This document shows, piece by piece, positions 10,052 to 19,919 of a stretch of DNA of 40,506 nt. Source of the stretch: Clostridiaceae bacterium (lineage in GTDB: Bacteria; Bacillota; Clostridia; Saccharofermentanales; DTU023); assembly GCA_012521015.1 (NCBI GenBank), contig JAAYNE010000038.1:1-40506 (forward strand), written 5' to 3'. A model generated the notes under the pieces. It searched no databases. It had not been told where the DNA came from and worked only from the letters and a program-made list of their open reading frames with translations. The position numbers and the translations under genes are program-made. Positions within the stretch are counted from its first letter, which is position 1; every line of letters starts with the position of its first letter.

Positions 10052-10128
10052 TACAATCTTTTAGGTTAAATATCGGTGGTCCGCTGCAATTGCGTGCAAG
10101 AACACTGCAAAGAGAGGAGGAACGCAAT
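10052..10128 (+). promoter_or_regulatory. Possible L19 leader (r-protein autoregulatory RNA) between trmD and rplS
   Basis: 77-nt leader with ggtccgctgcaattgcgtgcaagaacactgc just before the rplS RBS (gagaggagg). Position and local sequence resemble the Firmicutes L19 leader; no covariance model was run. Confidence 0.4.
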
Positions 10129-10506
10129 ATGAACTTGATAAAAGCTGTTGAACAACAACAAATTAAAAAAGCTCATAAACATGTTTCAGCTGGTGATCAT
10201 GTTAAGGTACATCTCCAAATTAAAGAAGGAACACGTGAACGTATCCAGATTTATGAAGGAACTGTTATTGCCCGCAAAGGCTCCGGTTTAAGCGAAACCA
10301 TTACTGTTCGCCGGATTTCTTACGGTGTAGGCATCGAACGTGTTTTTCCATTACACTCACCGCGTGTAGCAAGGATTGAAATTGTACGCAAAGGTAGAGT
10401 ACGTAGAGCTAAACTCTATTACATTCGTAAGCGAGTAGGTAAATCTGCCAGGGTTAGAGAAAGACTCATGAGCAGAGAAGAACGCGCAATGTACGAAAAA
10501 GAATAA
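10129..10506 (+). CDS. rplS: 50S ribosomal protein L19
   Basis: [57 protein letters not shown] 10129 follows RBS GAGGAGG; the ORF track starts upstream at 10048. Confidence 0.97.
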   Translation: MNLIKAVEQQQIKKAHKHVSAGDHVKVHLQIKEGTRERIQIYEGTVIARKGSGLSETITVRRISYGVGIERVFPLHSPRVARIEIVRKGRVRRAKLYYIRKRVGKSARVRERLMSREERAMYEKE

Positions 10507-10514
10507 TCATAAAC

Positions 10515-10549
10515 AAAAGCCGCTCAACAAATAGTTGTAGCGGTTTTTT
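10515..10549 (+). terminator. Rho-independent terminator after rplS
   Basis: CCGCTcaacaaatagttgTAGCGG stem followed by TTTTTT. Confidence 0.85.
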
Positions 10550-10658
10550 AATAATCTTCAGGTCAATTGAAAAATTGATTTTATCTCAAAATTTTGAGCA
10601 AATCAAAAACCGACTTGCTGAAGTCGAATTTTGGGACATAAAATGATAGGAGAAGATG

Positions 10659-11576
10659 ATGGCAAAAATTAACTGGTTTCCCGGACACATGGCTAAAAGT
10701 TTAAAAGAACTGAAAAATAGTATTTCAGCTTGTGATTATGTCATTGAAACATGCGATGCCAGATTGCCTTTATCCTCCCGTAATCCTCGATTGAATAAAG
10801 CTTTGCAGAATAATCAAAACAAAAAGTCCATGCTTTTGCTAACAAAAAGTGATTTGGCTGATCCGATACAAACTGCCAAATGGATTGATTTTTTTTCGCA
10901 ACAAAATATACAAAATTTGGTTTCCGTGATGGCTGTTAATTCTCTCAACAGAACTGAAGTAAATAAAGTGAAAGCTAGAATCTTAGCGGATAATCAACAT
11001 ATTATTGATCGTGCAAAATCCAGAGGACGCCGCATTAAACCGATTCGCATTATGATTAACGGCATTCCGAATACCGGGAAATCAACCTTGATCAATAGTT
11101 TAATCGGTAAGAGATCGACTCAAGTTTCGAACCGTCCGGGAGTGACTCGTTCATTAAATTGGTTGCGAGCAGGAACAGAATTTGAATTATTAGATACACC
11201 CGGTATTCTTATGCCTAAGCTAGAAACGGTAGCTGAACAAATTAAATTGGGTATCAGCGGTGCGATAAAAGACGATGTGTTGCCATTTATTGAAGTAGCT
11301 TGTGGCTTGATATTAATCCTGGTACAACTATATCCGCAAGCGTTTGTAGAATTATATAAAATTGAATTTAGTGATGATGCTGACTACAAAAACTGGTTAA
11401 CTTCTTATGAACTATTGGAAGAGATTGCTTTTAAATTAAATTTAATTAAAACCGGTGGAGTTCCTGATTTGGATAGAACTGCTCGTAGATTACTCACTGA
11501 ATATCGTCAAGGAAAACTTGGTCGTTTCAGTTTGGAATTTTCCGATCAGACAATAACATTTCCGTCATCATTATAA
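10659..11576 (+). CDS. rbgA: ribosome biogenesis GTPase RbgA/YlqF
   Basis: MAKINWFPGHMAKSLKELK, circularly permuted GTPase motifs (TKSD...GIPNTGKSTLIN...DTPGIL). Confidence 0.95.
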   Translation: MAKINWFPGHMAKSLKELKNSISACDYVIETCDARLPLSSRNPRLNKALQNNQNKKSMLLLTKSDLADPIQTAKWIDFFSQQNIQNLVSVMAVNSLNRTEVNKVKARILADNQHIIDRAKSRGRRIKPIRIMINGIPNTGKSTLINSLIGKRSTQVSNRPGVTRSLNWLRAGTEFELLDTPGILMPKLETVAEQIKLGISGAIKDDVLPFIEVACGLILILVQLYPQAFVELYKIEFSDDADYKNWLTSYELLEEIAFKLNLIKTGGVPDLDRTARRLLTEYRQGKLGRFSLEFSDQTITFPSSL

Positions 11577-11702
11577 AATAGTGAGAATTATGACAAATAT
11601 AAAAATATTGTCTCATTTTATATATTACAATATCGTGTAATTTTATAATTTTTAGAAAACCGTCCAAACTAATTTTACTAAATTAGTTTTAGAAAAAAAT
11701 TA

Positions 11703-12803
11703 ATGAATTTGATAAATATGACAAAGGAATACAAATTTCGTTTAACGGAGCAAGATTACGCTCGTTTTGCTAAAATGTCGGAAATCGAAAATAAATATTA
11801 TAGTGAAGGTTATCAAATCATTGCCGGTGTCGATGAAGCGGGCAGAGGTCCTTTGGCGGGCCCGGTATTTTGTGCGGCTTGTATTCTGGATCCCCGGAAA
11901 CCGATTTATGGTTTAAACGATTCAAAAAAATTAACCGCAAAAAGAAGAGATTATTTATTTGAAGAAATTAAAGAAAAGGCTTTAACATATAAAATTGTTT
12001 CTGTTTCGCTGGAAGAAATTGAAAATAAAAATATCTTGGGAGCAACTAAAACAGGTATGATTGAAGCTGTTTTAGGCTTAAGTCTCCAACCGGATTTAAT
12101 ATTAATTGATGCAGAGCGTTTACAAGATGATAGATTACCGGCTCAGCGCAGCCTTAAACATGGAGATGCAATTTCAAATAGCATTGCGGCAGCATCTGTT
12201 TTGGCAAAAGTAAGTCGGGATAATTTTATGATTGCGATGGATGAGATCTATCCGGAATATCAATTTGCGAAACATAAAGGTTATGCAACGGCAGATCATT
12301 ATGCTGCCATTGAAAAATACGGAATTTGTGAATTACATCGTTTAAGCTTTTTGCATAAATTGCGTTTAGGTAAACCGAAATCACAAGCAGATGTAATTTG
12401 TATTGAACAACAGGATGATCATGATTCAGATGTTCTTAAAACCAATATAACTTCAGTAAGTAAGGGTAATTCAGCTGAAAATCAGGTAATAAATCATTTA
12501 ATTAATGCCGGTTATAAAGTCTTAGAGCAAAACTTTTGGCTACGTCCATTTGGTGAAATTGACTTAATTTTGCAAAAAGACAATCGCTTATGTATTGTTG
12601 AAGTAAAGTCAAGACAAAGTTCAAATTACGAAGAACAAGCGATGATCGCACTGGACAATAATAAGAAATGGCGTATTAAAAAACTGGCTGAATATTATGC
12701 AATATCTCGTAAAATAGATTTTAATGAAATGGTATTCCTCTTAGCAGCCTGCAAATTAAACTCAAATAATCAAATCGAAAAAATTAAATACCATGATTTT
12801 TAA
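11703..12803 (+). CDS. rnhB: Fusion protein: ribonuclease HII + YraN/UPF0102 (PD-(D/E)xK-like) domain
   Basis: N-terminal AGVDEAGRGPLAGPV...LILIDAERL...AAASVLAKVSRD (RNase HII). C-terminal NSAENQVINHLINAGYKVLEQNFWLRPFGEIDLILQKDNRLCIVEVKSRQS (YraN). Single 366-aa ORF. Confidence 0.93.
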   Translation: MNLINMTKEYKFRLTEQDYARFAKMSEIENKYYSEGYQIIAGVDEAGRGPLAGPVFCAACILDPRKPIYGLNDSKKLTAKRRDYLFEEIKEKALTYKIVSVSLEEIENKNILGATKTGMIEAVLGLSLQPDLILIDAERLQDDRLPAQRSLKHGDAISNSIAAASVLAKVSRDNFMIAMDEIYPEYQFAKHKGYATADHYAAIEKYGICELHRLSFLHKLRLGKPKSQADVICIEQQDDHDSDVLKTNITSVSKGNSAENQVINHLINAGYKVLEQNFWLRPFGEIDLILQKDNRLCIVEVKSRQSSNYEEQAMIALDNNKKWRIKKLAEYYAISRKIDFNEMVFLLAACKLNSNNQIEKIKYHDF

Positions 12804-12894
12804 TTTTTCTGTTAAATAATTTTTAATCTATTAGATATTTATTACTTCTGGCAAAGCCTATTATTTTAGCTCGTTTCAGGGGTTTTCTGTTACG

Positions 12895-12906
12895 TTGTAA
12901 TTACAA
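12895..12906. promoter_or_regulatory. Perfect 12-bp palindrome TTGTAATTACAA upstream of gntR-family gene (candidate operator)
   Basis: TTGTAATTACAA, about 10 nt upstream of candidate -35 TTGTGA (12916) with -10 TATGAT (12938). Confidence 0.4.
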
Positions 12907-12981
12907 GCTTGCAAATTGTGAAAAAAACTATTAATTTTATGATAAGATGTAACAACAACTAAATTATTAAGGAGTTTTTAT

Positions 12982-13710
12982 ATGCGATTAGATAAACATA
13001 GCAGTATACCCTTATACGCACAGCTAAGAGAACTGTTAGTTGAGCAAATTCAAGATGGACGTTATAAACCGGGAGATCAAATTCCTTCCGAATTAACTTT
13101 ATGTGAAGAACTTGATTTGAGTCGCCCCACAGTAAGACAAGCCATAGCAGATTTAGTTGCTGACGGAATTTTAGTAATTGAAAAAGGTAAAGGAACTTTT
13201 GTAGCCAAAGAGCCTGAAAGATTTGTGATTGAACATTTCAATGCCTTAACATTTTCCTTTTTAAATTTTGATACTTATGAAGGAGTGGGTTTAAAACCGA
13301 TCAAACTGATGGAACCGGATCCGGAATTAGATCGTATGTTTAAGTATCCGGCGGACAAACCGCATCCAGGTTACTGGTTAATAGAATGGCCGCTCCGAGC
13401 AGATAATGAAATTTTAGGAATTTGTTCGTCATATGTTCCGGTCCAAATTTTTCCGGAATTAGGACAAAGCATATCTGCTGGTAAAAGAATGGTTGATATT
13501 AAATCTAATAAATATGCGATGTTACCACAAAAAGGTAGCTTAAGCGTATTAGCTCGACCTGCTAAAAACAAAGAAGCCAAAGCCTTGAACATTCCGCGGA
13601 GAACATTCATCTTGGCGATTGAAGGACCTTTATTCTCACGTAGTGGTCACGTTTGTGAAGTCTTGCGCGTTGCATTACGTCCGGATTTAGTTCAACTGGA
13701 GATGAATTAA
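12982..13710 (+). CDS. GntR/HutC-family transcriptional regulator (UTRA domain)
   Basis: N-terminal wHTH SIPLYAQLRELLVEQIQDGRYKPGDQIPSELTLCEELDLSRPTVRQAIADLVADGILVIEKGKGTFV; UTRA-like C-terminal domain. Confidence 0.93.
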   Translation: MRLDKHSSIPLYAQLRELLVEQIQDGRYKPGDQIPSELTLCEELDLSRPTVRQAIADLVADGILVIEKGKGTFVAKEPERFVIEHFNALTFSFLNFDTYEGVGLKPIKLMEPDPELDRMFKYPADKPHPGYWLIEWPLRADNEILGICSSYVPVQIFPELGQSISAGKRMVDIKSNKYAMLPQKGSLSVLARPAKNKEAKALNIPRRTFILAIEGPLFSRSGHVCEVLRVALRPDLVQLEMN

Positions 13711-13714
13711 AAAC

Positions 13715-14860
13715 ATGAAAAATTATTTTGATCATACTGCTACGAGTTTTATTGAGCAGGATGTCATAGATTTTTTAGCAGAACAACTAGCCAAAAATAA
13801 TTATAATCCGGCTGCCCGTTACACTTCAGGTATTGAGGCAGCCGCTTCAGTTGCAAAGTCCACTCAAACAATTGCCTCTGTTCTGGGTGCCGAACCACAA
13901 GAAGTAATTATTACTTCAGGCGCAACAGAATCAATTAATACTGCTTTAAAAGGTATTGTTTTTGCTCCGAATCCTAAACACAAAAGAATCTTGACGAGTG
14001 TAGGTGAACATCCGGCAACGAACGAGACGCTTAAATTTATAGAATGCCAGTTCGATTATACGATTGATTATTGTCCGCTGAATGCCAAAGGAGAAGCAGA
14101 TTTATTAGAGTTGGAGTCGCTTTTAGCCACCAATCAATATGATTTATTAACTTTAATTCAAGTAAATAATGTTTTAGGCAGTGTTAATCCGCTTGCTCGA
14201 ATTGTAAAATTGCGTAATCAGTATCAGCCTAATGTGCCGCTTCATCTTGATGCGGTTCAAACCCTTGGCAAACTTCCTTTTAACTTTAAAAAGTCGGGAA
14301 TTGAGTTGGCTTCATTTTCTCTACATAAGCTTGGTGGTCCGAAAGGTATCGGTATTTTATTAAAGAATAAGGCAACACGGATTGAACCTTTAATACATGG
14401 TGGTGGACAACAAAATGCTCTACGTTCCGGTACGGAGAATCCGGCACTAGTTGCGACAATGGCATATGTAATTGAACGTATGCAAAAGAACTTCGAACAA
14501 AGTAATTTAATCATTGCTAATCTCAAACTATTTCTGCTCAAGCAATTAAAACAAGAGGGTATTAAACATCAGGTAATTTCTCCGGATGATGCAGTACCGC
14601 ATATTGTATCAATTGCTTTTCCTGAATTGCGTGCTGAAACCTTACTCAATATTTTGGCGAAAGAAGGCATGCAAGTATCAATCGGCTCTGCCTGCTCAAA
14701 CAAAAAATCTGAGCGTAATCGAGTCTTACAGCAATTAAAATTGCCGCAAGGTCTTGATCAATATATTTTGCGAATCAGTTTAGATAAAAGTAATTCTCAA
14801 ACAGAAATTTGTGATTTAGTTAGAATTATCAAAACAGCACTTGCTAAATATGTTGTATAA
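13715..14860 (+). CDS. cysteine desulfurase (IscS/NifS family)
   Basis: YFDHTATS..., SFSLHKLGGPKGIGIL (PLP Lys), VSIGSACSNKKSERNRVL (active-site Cys region); precedes thiI. Confidence 0.93.
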   Translation: MKNYFDHTATSFIEQDVIDFLAEQLAKNNYNPAARYTSGIEAAASVAKSTQTIASVLGAEPQEVIITSGATESINTALKGIVFAPNPKHKRILTSVGEHPATNETLKFIECQFDYTIDYCPLNAKGEADLLELESLLATNQYDLLTLIQVNNVLGSVNPLARIVKLRNQYQPNVPLHLDAVQTLGKLPFNFKKSGIELASFSLHKLGGPKGIGILLKNKATRIEPLIHGGGQQNALRSGTENPALVATMAYVIERMQKNFEQSNLIIANLKLFLLKQLKQEGIKHQVISPDDAVPHIVSIAFPELRAETLLNILAKEGMQVSIGSACSNKKSERNRVLQQLKLPQGLDQYILRISLDKSNSQTEICDLVRIIKTALAKYVV

Positions 14861-14903
14861 TCGGTAAACTAAAGTTTGTTTGTTAGTAGTATAAAATGAA
14901 AGA

Positions 14904-16100
14904 GTGATTAAAATAGATTATCAAGAGCTGATTTTAATTCGTTTGGGCGAGATTGCTCTTAAAGGTTTAAATAGACACAAATTTGAAACACGCTTAATTT
15001 CCAACTTGCGCTACCGTTTACGTGATTTGGGTATATTCAAAATTTACCAAGATCAATCAAGAGTATATATTGAAAAACGACCGCAAGATCAGTTTGATTT
15101 TCCGACCAGAGAAATTCTTCAACGAATTAAAGATGTATTCGGCTATGTTTCTGCCAGTCCGGTCAGACGATTTGCCAATGATAAAGATCTTTTATTTACT
15201 CAAGTAGAATCTTATGTTGCCGAATTATACGCTGATGGTGCTACACATAGTTTCAAGTTCGAAACTCGTCGAATTGATAAAGATTTTCCTTTAAATTCTT
15301 ACCAATTGAATTGCGATTTGGGTGAGATGGTGTTGGCTGCTTACCCTGAACAGGCCACAGTCGACGTACACAATCCAGATTTTTTATTTCAGATTGAAAT
15401 ACGTCAGGAAATATATTTATATCATGAAATTCAACCAGCATATAGCGGTTTACCGGTAGGTATCAGCGGAACAGGAATGTTATTGCTTTCAGGTGGTATT
15501 GATAGTCCGGTTGCCGGTTTTCAAATGGCTTCACGCGGGTTGCAGTTAGAAGCGATTTATTTTCATACATTTCCTTATACCGGAGATCAGGCCAAACAAA
15601 AAGTGATTGATTTGGCGGCTAGATTAGGCGATTTTTGTGGGAGATTACCTTTGCACATTGTTGATTTCACTGATATTCAATTGGAACTTAATCAAAAAGT
15701 ACCGGCAGAAATGTTGACCGTGATCATGCGAAGAATGATGATGCGGATAGCTGATCGTTTAGCGGAAAAAAATAAAATAAATTGCCTGATTACGGGTGAA
15801 AGTCTAGGACAAGTGGCAAGCCAAACGGTTGCTGCCCTGAGATGTACGAATTCCGTAGTTGATCGACCGGTTTTTCGTCCTTTAATTGGTATTGATAAAA
15901 ATGATACAATCAAATTGGCACGTGAAATTGATACTTATGATATTTCAATTTTGCCGTATGAAGATTGTTGTACAATTTTTGTTGCCAAACATCCGAAAAT
16001 TAATCCGAATCTCGTAGATTGTGAACAAGCGGAGCAAGATTTGGTTATTGAATTTTTGGTTGAGCAAGGTTTAAATAAAATAGAAACGATTGTGGTGTAA
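14904..16100 (+). CDS. thiI: tRNA 4-thiouridine synthase ThiI (no rhodanese domain)
   Basis: LIRLGEIALKGLNRHKFE, LLLSGGIDSPVAGF PP-loop, THUMP domain; GTG start. Confidence 0.96.
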   Translation: MIKIDYQELILIRLGEIALKGLNRHKFETRLISNLRYRLRDLGIFKIYQDQSRVYIEKRPQDQFDFPTREILQRIKDVFGYVSASPVRRFANDKDLLFTQVESYVAELYADGATHSFKFETRRIDKDFPLNSYQLNCDLGEMVLAAYPEQATVDVHNPDFLFQIEIRQEIYLYHEIQPAYSGLPVGISGTGMLLLSGGIDSPVAGFQMASRGLQLEAIYFHTFPYTGDQAKQKVIDLAARLGDFCGRLPLHIVDFTDIQLELNQKVPAEMLTVIMRRMMMRIADRLAEKNKINCLITGESLGQVASQTVAALRCTNSVVDRPVFRPLIGIDKNDTIKLAREIDTYDISILPYEDCCTIFVAKHPKINPNLVDCEQAEQDLVIEFLVEQGLNKIETIVV

Positions 16101-16126
16101 GATTAAACGAAAAATATGTAAATTAT

Positions 16127-16157
16127 GTTTGGTTAAACTATTTGAACCAAAATTTTA
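16127..16157 (+). terminator. Possible weak terminator after thiI
   Basis: TTTGGTTaaactatttgAACCAAA hairpin followed by ATTTTAT. Confidence 0.35.
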
Positions 16158-16271
16158 TGTGTTATGAATTACTTAATATAGAAAATAATAAATTTGAAAA
16201 ATAGAAAATTAAAACAAAAAACAAATTTAATAAACAAATTGAAAATTAGAACAATTGGAGGAATATACAAA

Positions 16272-17519
16272 ATGCCCTATGAAATCATCAAACAACAAGA
16301 TCCGGAGCTGTATCAGGCTCTGAATGATGAATTACAAAGACAGAAGGATCATTTGGAATTAATTGCTTCGGAAAATTTTGTCAGTGAAGCGGTATTAGCA
16401 GCCCAAGGTTCAGTACTGACCAATAAATATGCTGAGGGTTATCCAAGACGTCGTTATTATGGCGGATGTGAATTTGTTGATGTTGTGGAAGATCTTGCAA
16501 TTTCAAGAGCAAAAGAGTTATTTGGTGCGGAACATGTTAATGTTCAGCCCCATTCCGGTGCTCAAGCTAATATTGCGGTCTATTTCAAAATGTTAAATTA
16601 TGGTGATAAGATTTTGGGCATGGATCTGGATCAGGGTGGTCATTTAACGCATGGCATGAAAATTAATTTCTCCGGTAAATATTTTGAAGCCCATGGTTAT
16701 AAAGTAGATCCACATAGTCATCAGATTGATTATGATGTACTTTATGAAACAGCGAAATCAGTTCAGCCAAAAATGATTATTGCGGGAGCAAGTGCCTATC
16801 CGCGAAAAATTGATTTTGCCAAATTCCGTGAGATAGCGGATGAAGTTGGAGCTTTATTATTAGTTGATATGGCTCATATAGCAGGTTTAGTAGCAGCAGG
16901 ATTGCATATGAATCCGGTACCGTATGCTGATTTTGTCACAACAACTACTCATAAAACTTTGCGTGGTCCTCGCGGCGGAGTGATTATGTGTAAAGAAAAA
17001 TACGCGAAACTAATAGATTCGGCTGTTTTCCCCGGAACACAAGGTGGTCCTTTAATGCATATAATTGCTGCAAAAGCAGTTGCTTTCGGTGAGGCCCTAC
17101 AACCTGAGTTTAAAATATATTCTCAACAGATTATCAATAATGCACAAGCTCTGGCAAGCGGTTTGAAAGCGCATAAAGTAAATCTAGTTTCAGACGGTAC
17201 AGACAATCATTTGATTTTGATAAATCTACGCGGCACCGGCATTACCGGACGGGAATTGGAAAAGCGTTTGGAATCGGTAAATATTACGACAAATAAAAAC
17301 ACAATTCCTTATGACACGGAAAAACCGACGGTTACCAGTGGCCTTAGACTTGGTACACCGGCTTTGACTACTAGAGGGTTTATCGAAAAGGATATGGAAG
17401 AAGTTGCCGAGTTGATTGCCCGGGCAATCTTTGATTTTGAAAGTAATAAGTCGCAGATTTTATCCAGAGTTGCTGTATTATGCGAAAAATATCCACTTTA
17501 TTCTAATTATTACAAATGA
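16272..17519 (+). CDS. glyA: serine hydroxymethyltransferase
   Basis: [17 protein letters not shown]...[21 protein letters not shown]...[18 protein letters not shown] 16272 follows RBS ggaggaa; the ORF track begins upstream at 16194. Confidence 0.97.
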   Translation: MPYEIIKQQDPELYQALNDELQRQKDHLELIASENFVSEAVLAAQGSVLTNKYAEGYPRRRYYGGCEFVDVVEDLAISRAKELFGAEHVNVQPHSGAQANIAVYFKMLNYGDKILGMDLDQGGHLTHGMKINFSGKYFEAHGYKVDPHSHQIDYDVLYETAKSVQPKMIIAGASAYPRKIDFAKFREIADEVGALLLVDMAHIAGLVAAGLHMNPVPYADFVTTTTHKTLRGPRGGVIMCKEKYAKLIDSAVFPGTQGGPLMHIIAAKAVAFGEALQPEFKIYSQQIINNAQALASGLKAHKVNLVSDGTDNHLILINLRGTGITGRELEKRLESVNITTNKNTIPYDTEKPTVTSGLRLGTPALTTRGFIEKDMEEVAELIARAIFDFESNKSQILSRVAVLCEKYPLYSNYYK

Positions 17520-17640
17520 TTTAAATTCAGATAATTTGTTATTGACGCTTAAACAAAAAAAGCTTATATAGATAAATCTATGTACAAGTTTTAAAGAATA
17601 ATATATCAAGTAATTTTCAGTCTAAGTGTGGAAAAAATGT

Positions 17641-18948
17641 ATGGAAAAAACAAATTTTACACATTATAAACAACCTTTAGCCTATCGTATGGTTCCGCGT
17701 AAATTAGATGAATTCGTCGGTCAGGAACATATTTTAGCGAAAGGGAAAATGCTGCGTAGAATGATTGAAGCAGATCGGTTAAGTTCAATTATTCTTTTCG
17801 GTCCGCCCGGAACGGGTAAAACGAGTTTAGCCAGAGTAATAGCTGCGACAACCGAAATCGGATTTAAACAACTCAATGCAGTTACTTCCGGTGTCAAAGA
17901 CATTAAGCAGGTAATCAGTGATACGCAAAACTTAATTTTGACTCCACAAGGCAGAACAGTTTTGTTTATTGATGAAATCCATCGTTTTAACAAAGCCCAA
18001 CAAGATGCTTTACTGCCTCAGGTTGAAGACGGCACCCTGATTTTAATCGGTGCTACAACCGAGAATCCGTATTTTGAAGTTAATAAGGCATTAATTTCAA
18101 GATCGACTGTATTTCAACTCAAACCACTAACCAAAGATAATATTACACAAATTGTAGAGCGAGCACTGACGGATCGGGTATATGGTTATGGCGATTTGGA
18201 TATTGCAATTGAACCAAAAGCACAAGAATTCATTAATGATTTATCCAACGGTGATGCACGGATTGCTTTAAATGGTTTAGAACTTGCAGTTTTGACTACA
18301 CATCCGGATCAACAAGGGAAAATTGTCATAGATCTGTCGACCATTAAAGACTGTATGCAAAAGCGCAGTCCTGCTTTTGATAAAGGCGGAGAAGCTCACT
18401 ATGACACGATCAGTGCTTTTATTAAATCAATGCGCGGTAGTGATCCTGATGCAGCTTTGTTTTATTTGGCACGAGCTCTACATGGTGGTGAAGACATCGA
18501 GTTTCTTGCGAGACGAATTGTGATTTGTGCTGCCGAAGATGTCGGTTTGGCAAATCCGCAGGTGCTTTCGATTACTGTTGCTGCATATCAGGCGACCAAA
18601 ATGATTGGTATGCCGGAAGCGAGAATAATTTTGGCTGAAGCTGCTGTTTTAGTGGCGACCTCACCGAAATCCAATACGGCTTACTTAGGAATTGATGCGG
18701 CTCTCTCCGATGTGAAAAATCAAAGAACCGGTGAGATTCCCTATCATTTGCGTAATGCTCCGATCGAAGAAATGCAAAAACTCGGTTATTCTCAAGGTTA
18801 TAAATATGCACACGATTATCCGAATCATTATGTGAAAATGCAATTTTTACCGGAGGAAATAAAAGATAAAAAATATTATCAGCCATCTGAACAAGGGCAT
18901 GAAGCAAAAATAAAAAAATGGTTAGAGTTTTTAGACTCACTGGAATAA
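17641..18948 (+). CDS. rarA: replication-associated recombination protein A (MgsA/RarA AAA+ ATPase)
   Basis: PLAYRMVPRKLDEFVGQEHILAKGKMLRRMIE, GPPGTGKTSLARVIA, FIDEIHRFNKAQQDALLP. The start may be 17626 or 17641. Confidence 0.95.
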   Translation: MEKTNFTHYKQPLAYRMVPRKLDEFVGQEHILAKGKMLRRMIEADRLSSIILFGPPGTGKTSLARVIAATTEIGFKQLNAVTSGVKDIKQVISDTQNLILTPQGRTVLFIDEIHRFNKAQQDALLPQVEDGTLILIGATTENPYFEVNKALISRSTVFQLKPLTKDNITQIVERALTDRVYGYGDLDIAIEPKAQEFINDLSNGDARIALNGLELAVLTTHPDQQGKIVIDLSTIKDCMQKRSPAFDKGGEAHYDTISAFIKSMRGSDPDAALFYLARALHGGEDIEFLARRIVICAAEDVGLANPQVLSITVAAYQATKMIGMPEARIILAEAAVLVATSPKSNTAYLGIDAALSDVKNQRTGEIPYHLRNAPIEEMQKLGYSQGYKYAHDYPNHYVKMQFLPEEIKDKKYYQPSEQGHEAKIKKWLEFLDSLE

Positions 18949-18964
18949 GCTTGAATCAAAATAT

Positions 18965-19474
18965 TTAATCAGGGAATGGCAATTGAATACGATTAACTAA
19001 TAAGTTACAAATTAAACCAATCGCAATTCCGGCCAGAGTACCGGCTATGATTAATATCGGCAAATAAAATAAAAGTCCGGGTGTGTTAACGATAAAAACA
19101 GCAATCAATATTTGACCTAAATTATGTGCAACACCGCCTATCACACTGATTCCCATGATTGAAAAAGTATTGATTTTTTTGAAAAATAACATGAAAGCAA
19201 TACTAATCAGTCCACCCGTTATACTAAAGATAAATGAGAGAAAACTTCTAAATAAAATAGATAATAAAAAGATACGGATGCCGGAAATCAATAAAGCATC
19301 AGACGGTTTTAATTTAAAAATAGCAAACATTACGGGAATATTTGCCAATCCCAGTTTAATACCAGGTACGATATAAATTTGTGGCAACAATGATTCCAAA
19401 TAACTAAGTATCATAGAAATGGCGATGAACATTGCAAGGAATGTAATACGTTTCGTTTTCATAATTTTATCCAT
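18965..19474 (-). CDS. Gx transporter / heptaprenyl diphosphate synthase component I family membrane protein
   Basis: Multi-TM protein: LAMFIAISMILSYLESLLPQIYIVPGIKLGLANIPVMFAIFKLKPSDALLISGIRIFLLSILF...GGVAHNLGQILIA. Confidence 0.85.
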   Translation of the reverse strand: MDKIMKTKRITFLAMFIAISMILSYLESLLPQIYIVPGIKLGLANIPVMFAIFKLKPSDALLISGIRIFLLSILFRSFLSFIFSITGGLISIAFMLFFKKINTFSIMGISVIGGVAHNLGQILIAVFIVNTPGLLFYLPILIIAGTLAGIAIGLICNLLVNRIQLPFPD

Positions 19475-19840
19475 TTAATAACTGAACGAATCAAAAGTTG
19501 CTTCTCCATCAGTAATAGTAATGACTAAATGATGCGGCAGACATACAATTGTTTCACCAGAATATTGTATTTTAGGGTGCTTAACACAGACCTGATGCGA
19601 ACAATTGGCACTTTCTATCCAAGCTTTATTATCTTGTATTACCAATTGATTGTATTGATTATCAAATTCAATCCTTTTTTTTATATTTCCATTCAATGGT
19701 AATTTGTAAATTTCTTGATTATTTTTAAGAACTAAAACTGTTCCACCTACTTTTTTCATGGATTGAATAAAGAAAAATGAGACAGCAGCAATGATGAATA
19801 AAGAAATTATTAAAATAATATCGTTCCGTTTTAATTTCAC
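19475..19840 (-). CDS. NusG domain II-containing membrane-anchored protein
   Basis: N-terminal TM, then WIESANCSHQVCVKHPKIQYSGETIVCLPHHLVITI, the Cys-containing NusG_II pattern; abuts the Gx gene. Confidence 0.85.
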   Translation of the reverse strand: MKLKRNDIILIISLFIIAAVSFFFIQSMKKVGGTVLVLKNNQEIYKLPLNGNIKKRIEFDNQYNQLVIQDNKAWIESANCSHQVCVKHPKIQYSGETIVCLPHHLVITITDGEATFDSFSY

Positions 19841-19919
19841 GAAGAGACACTCATATCCAAATTTACTTAAGAATATTTTTGTATTATACTATCAAGCGAT
19901 TTAAATGAAAAGGTAGCTT

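Noticed and set aside
18572-18940. 122-aa minus-strand ORF opposite rarA
   Set aside because: Antisense to a strongly conserved coding region, with no family resemblance; spurious ORF.
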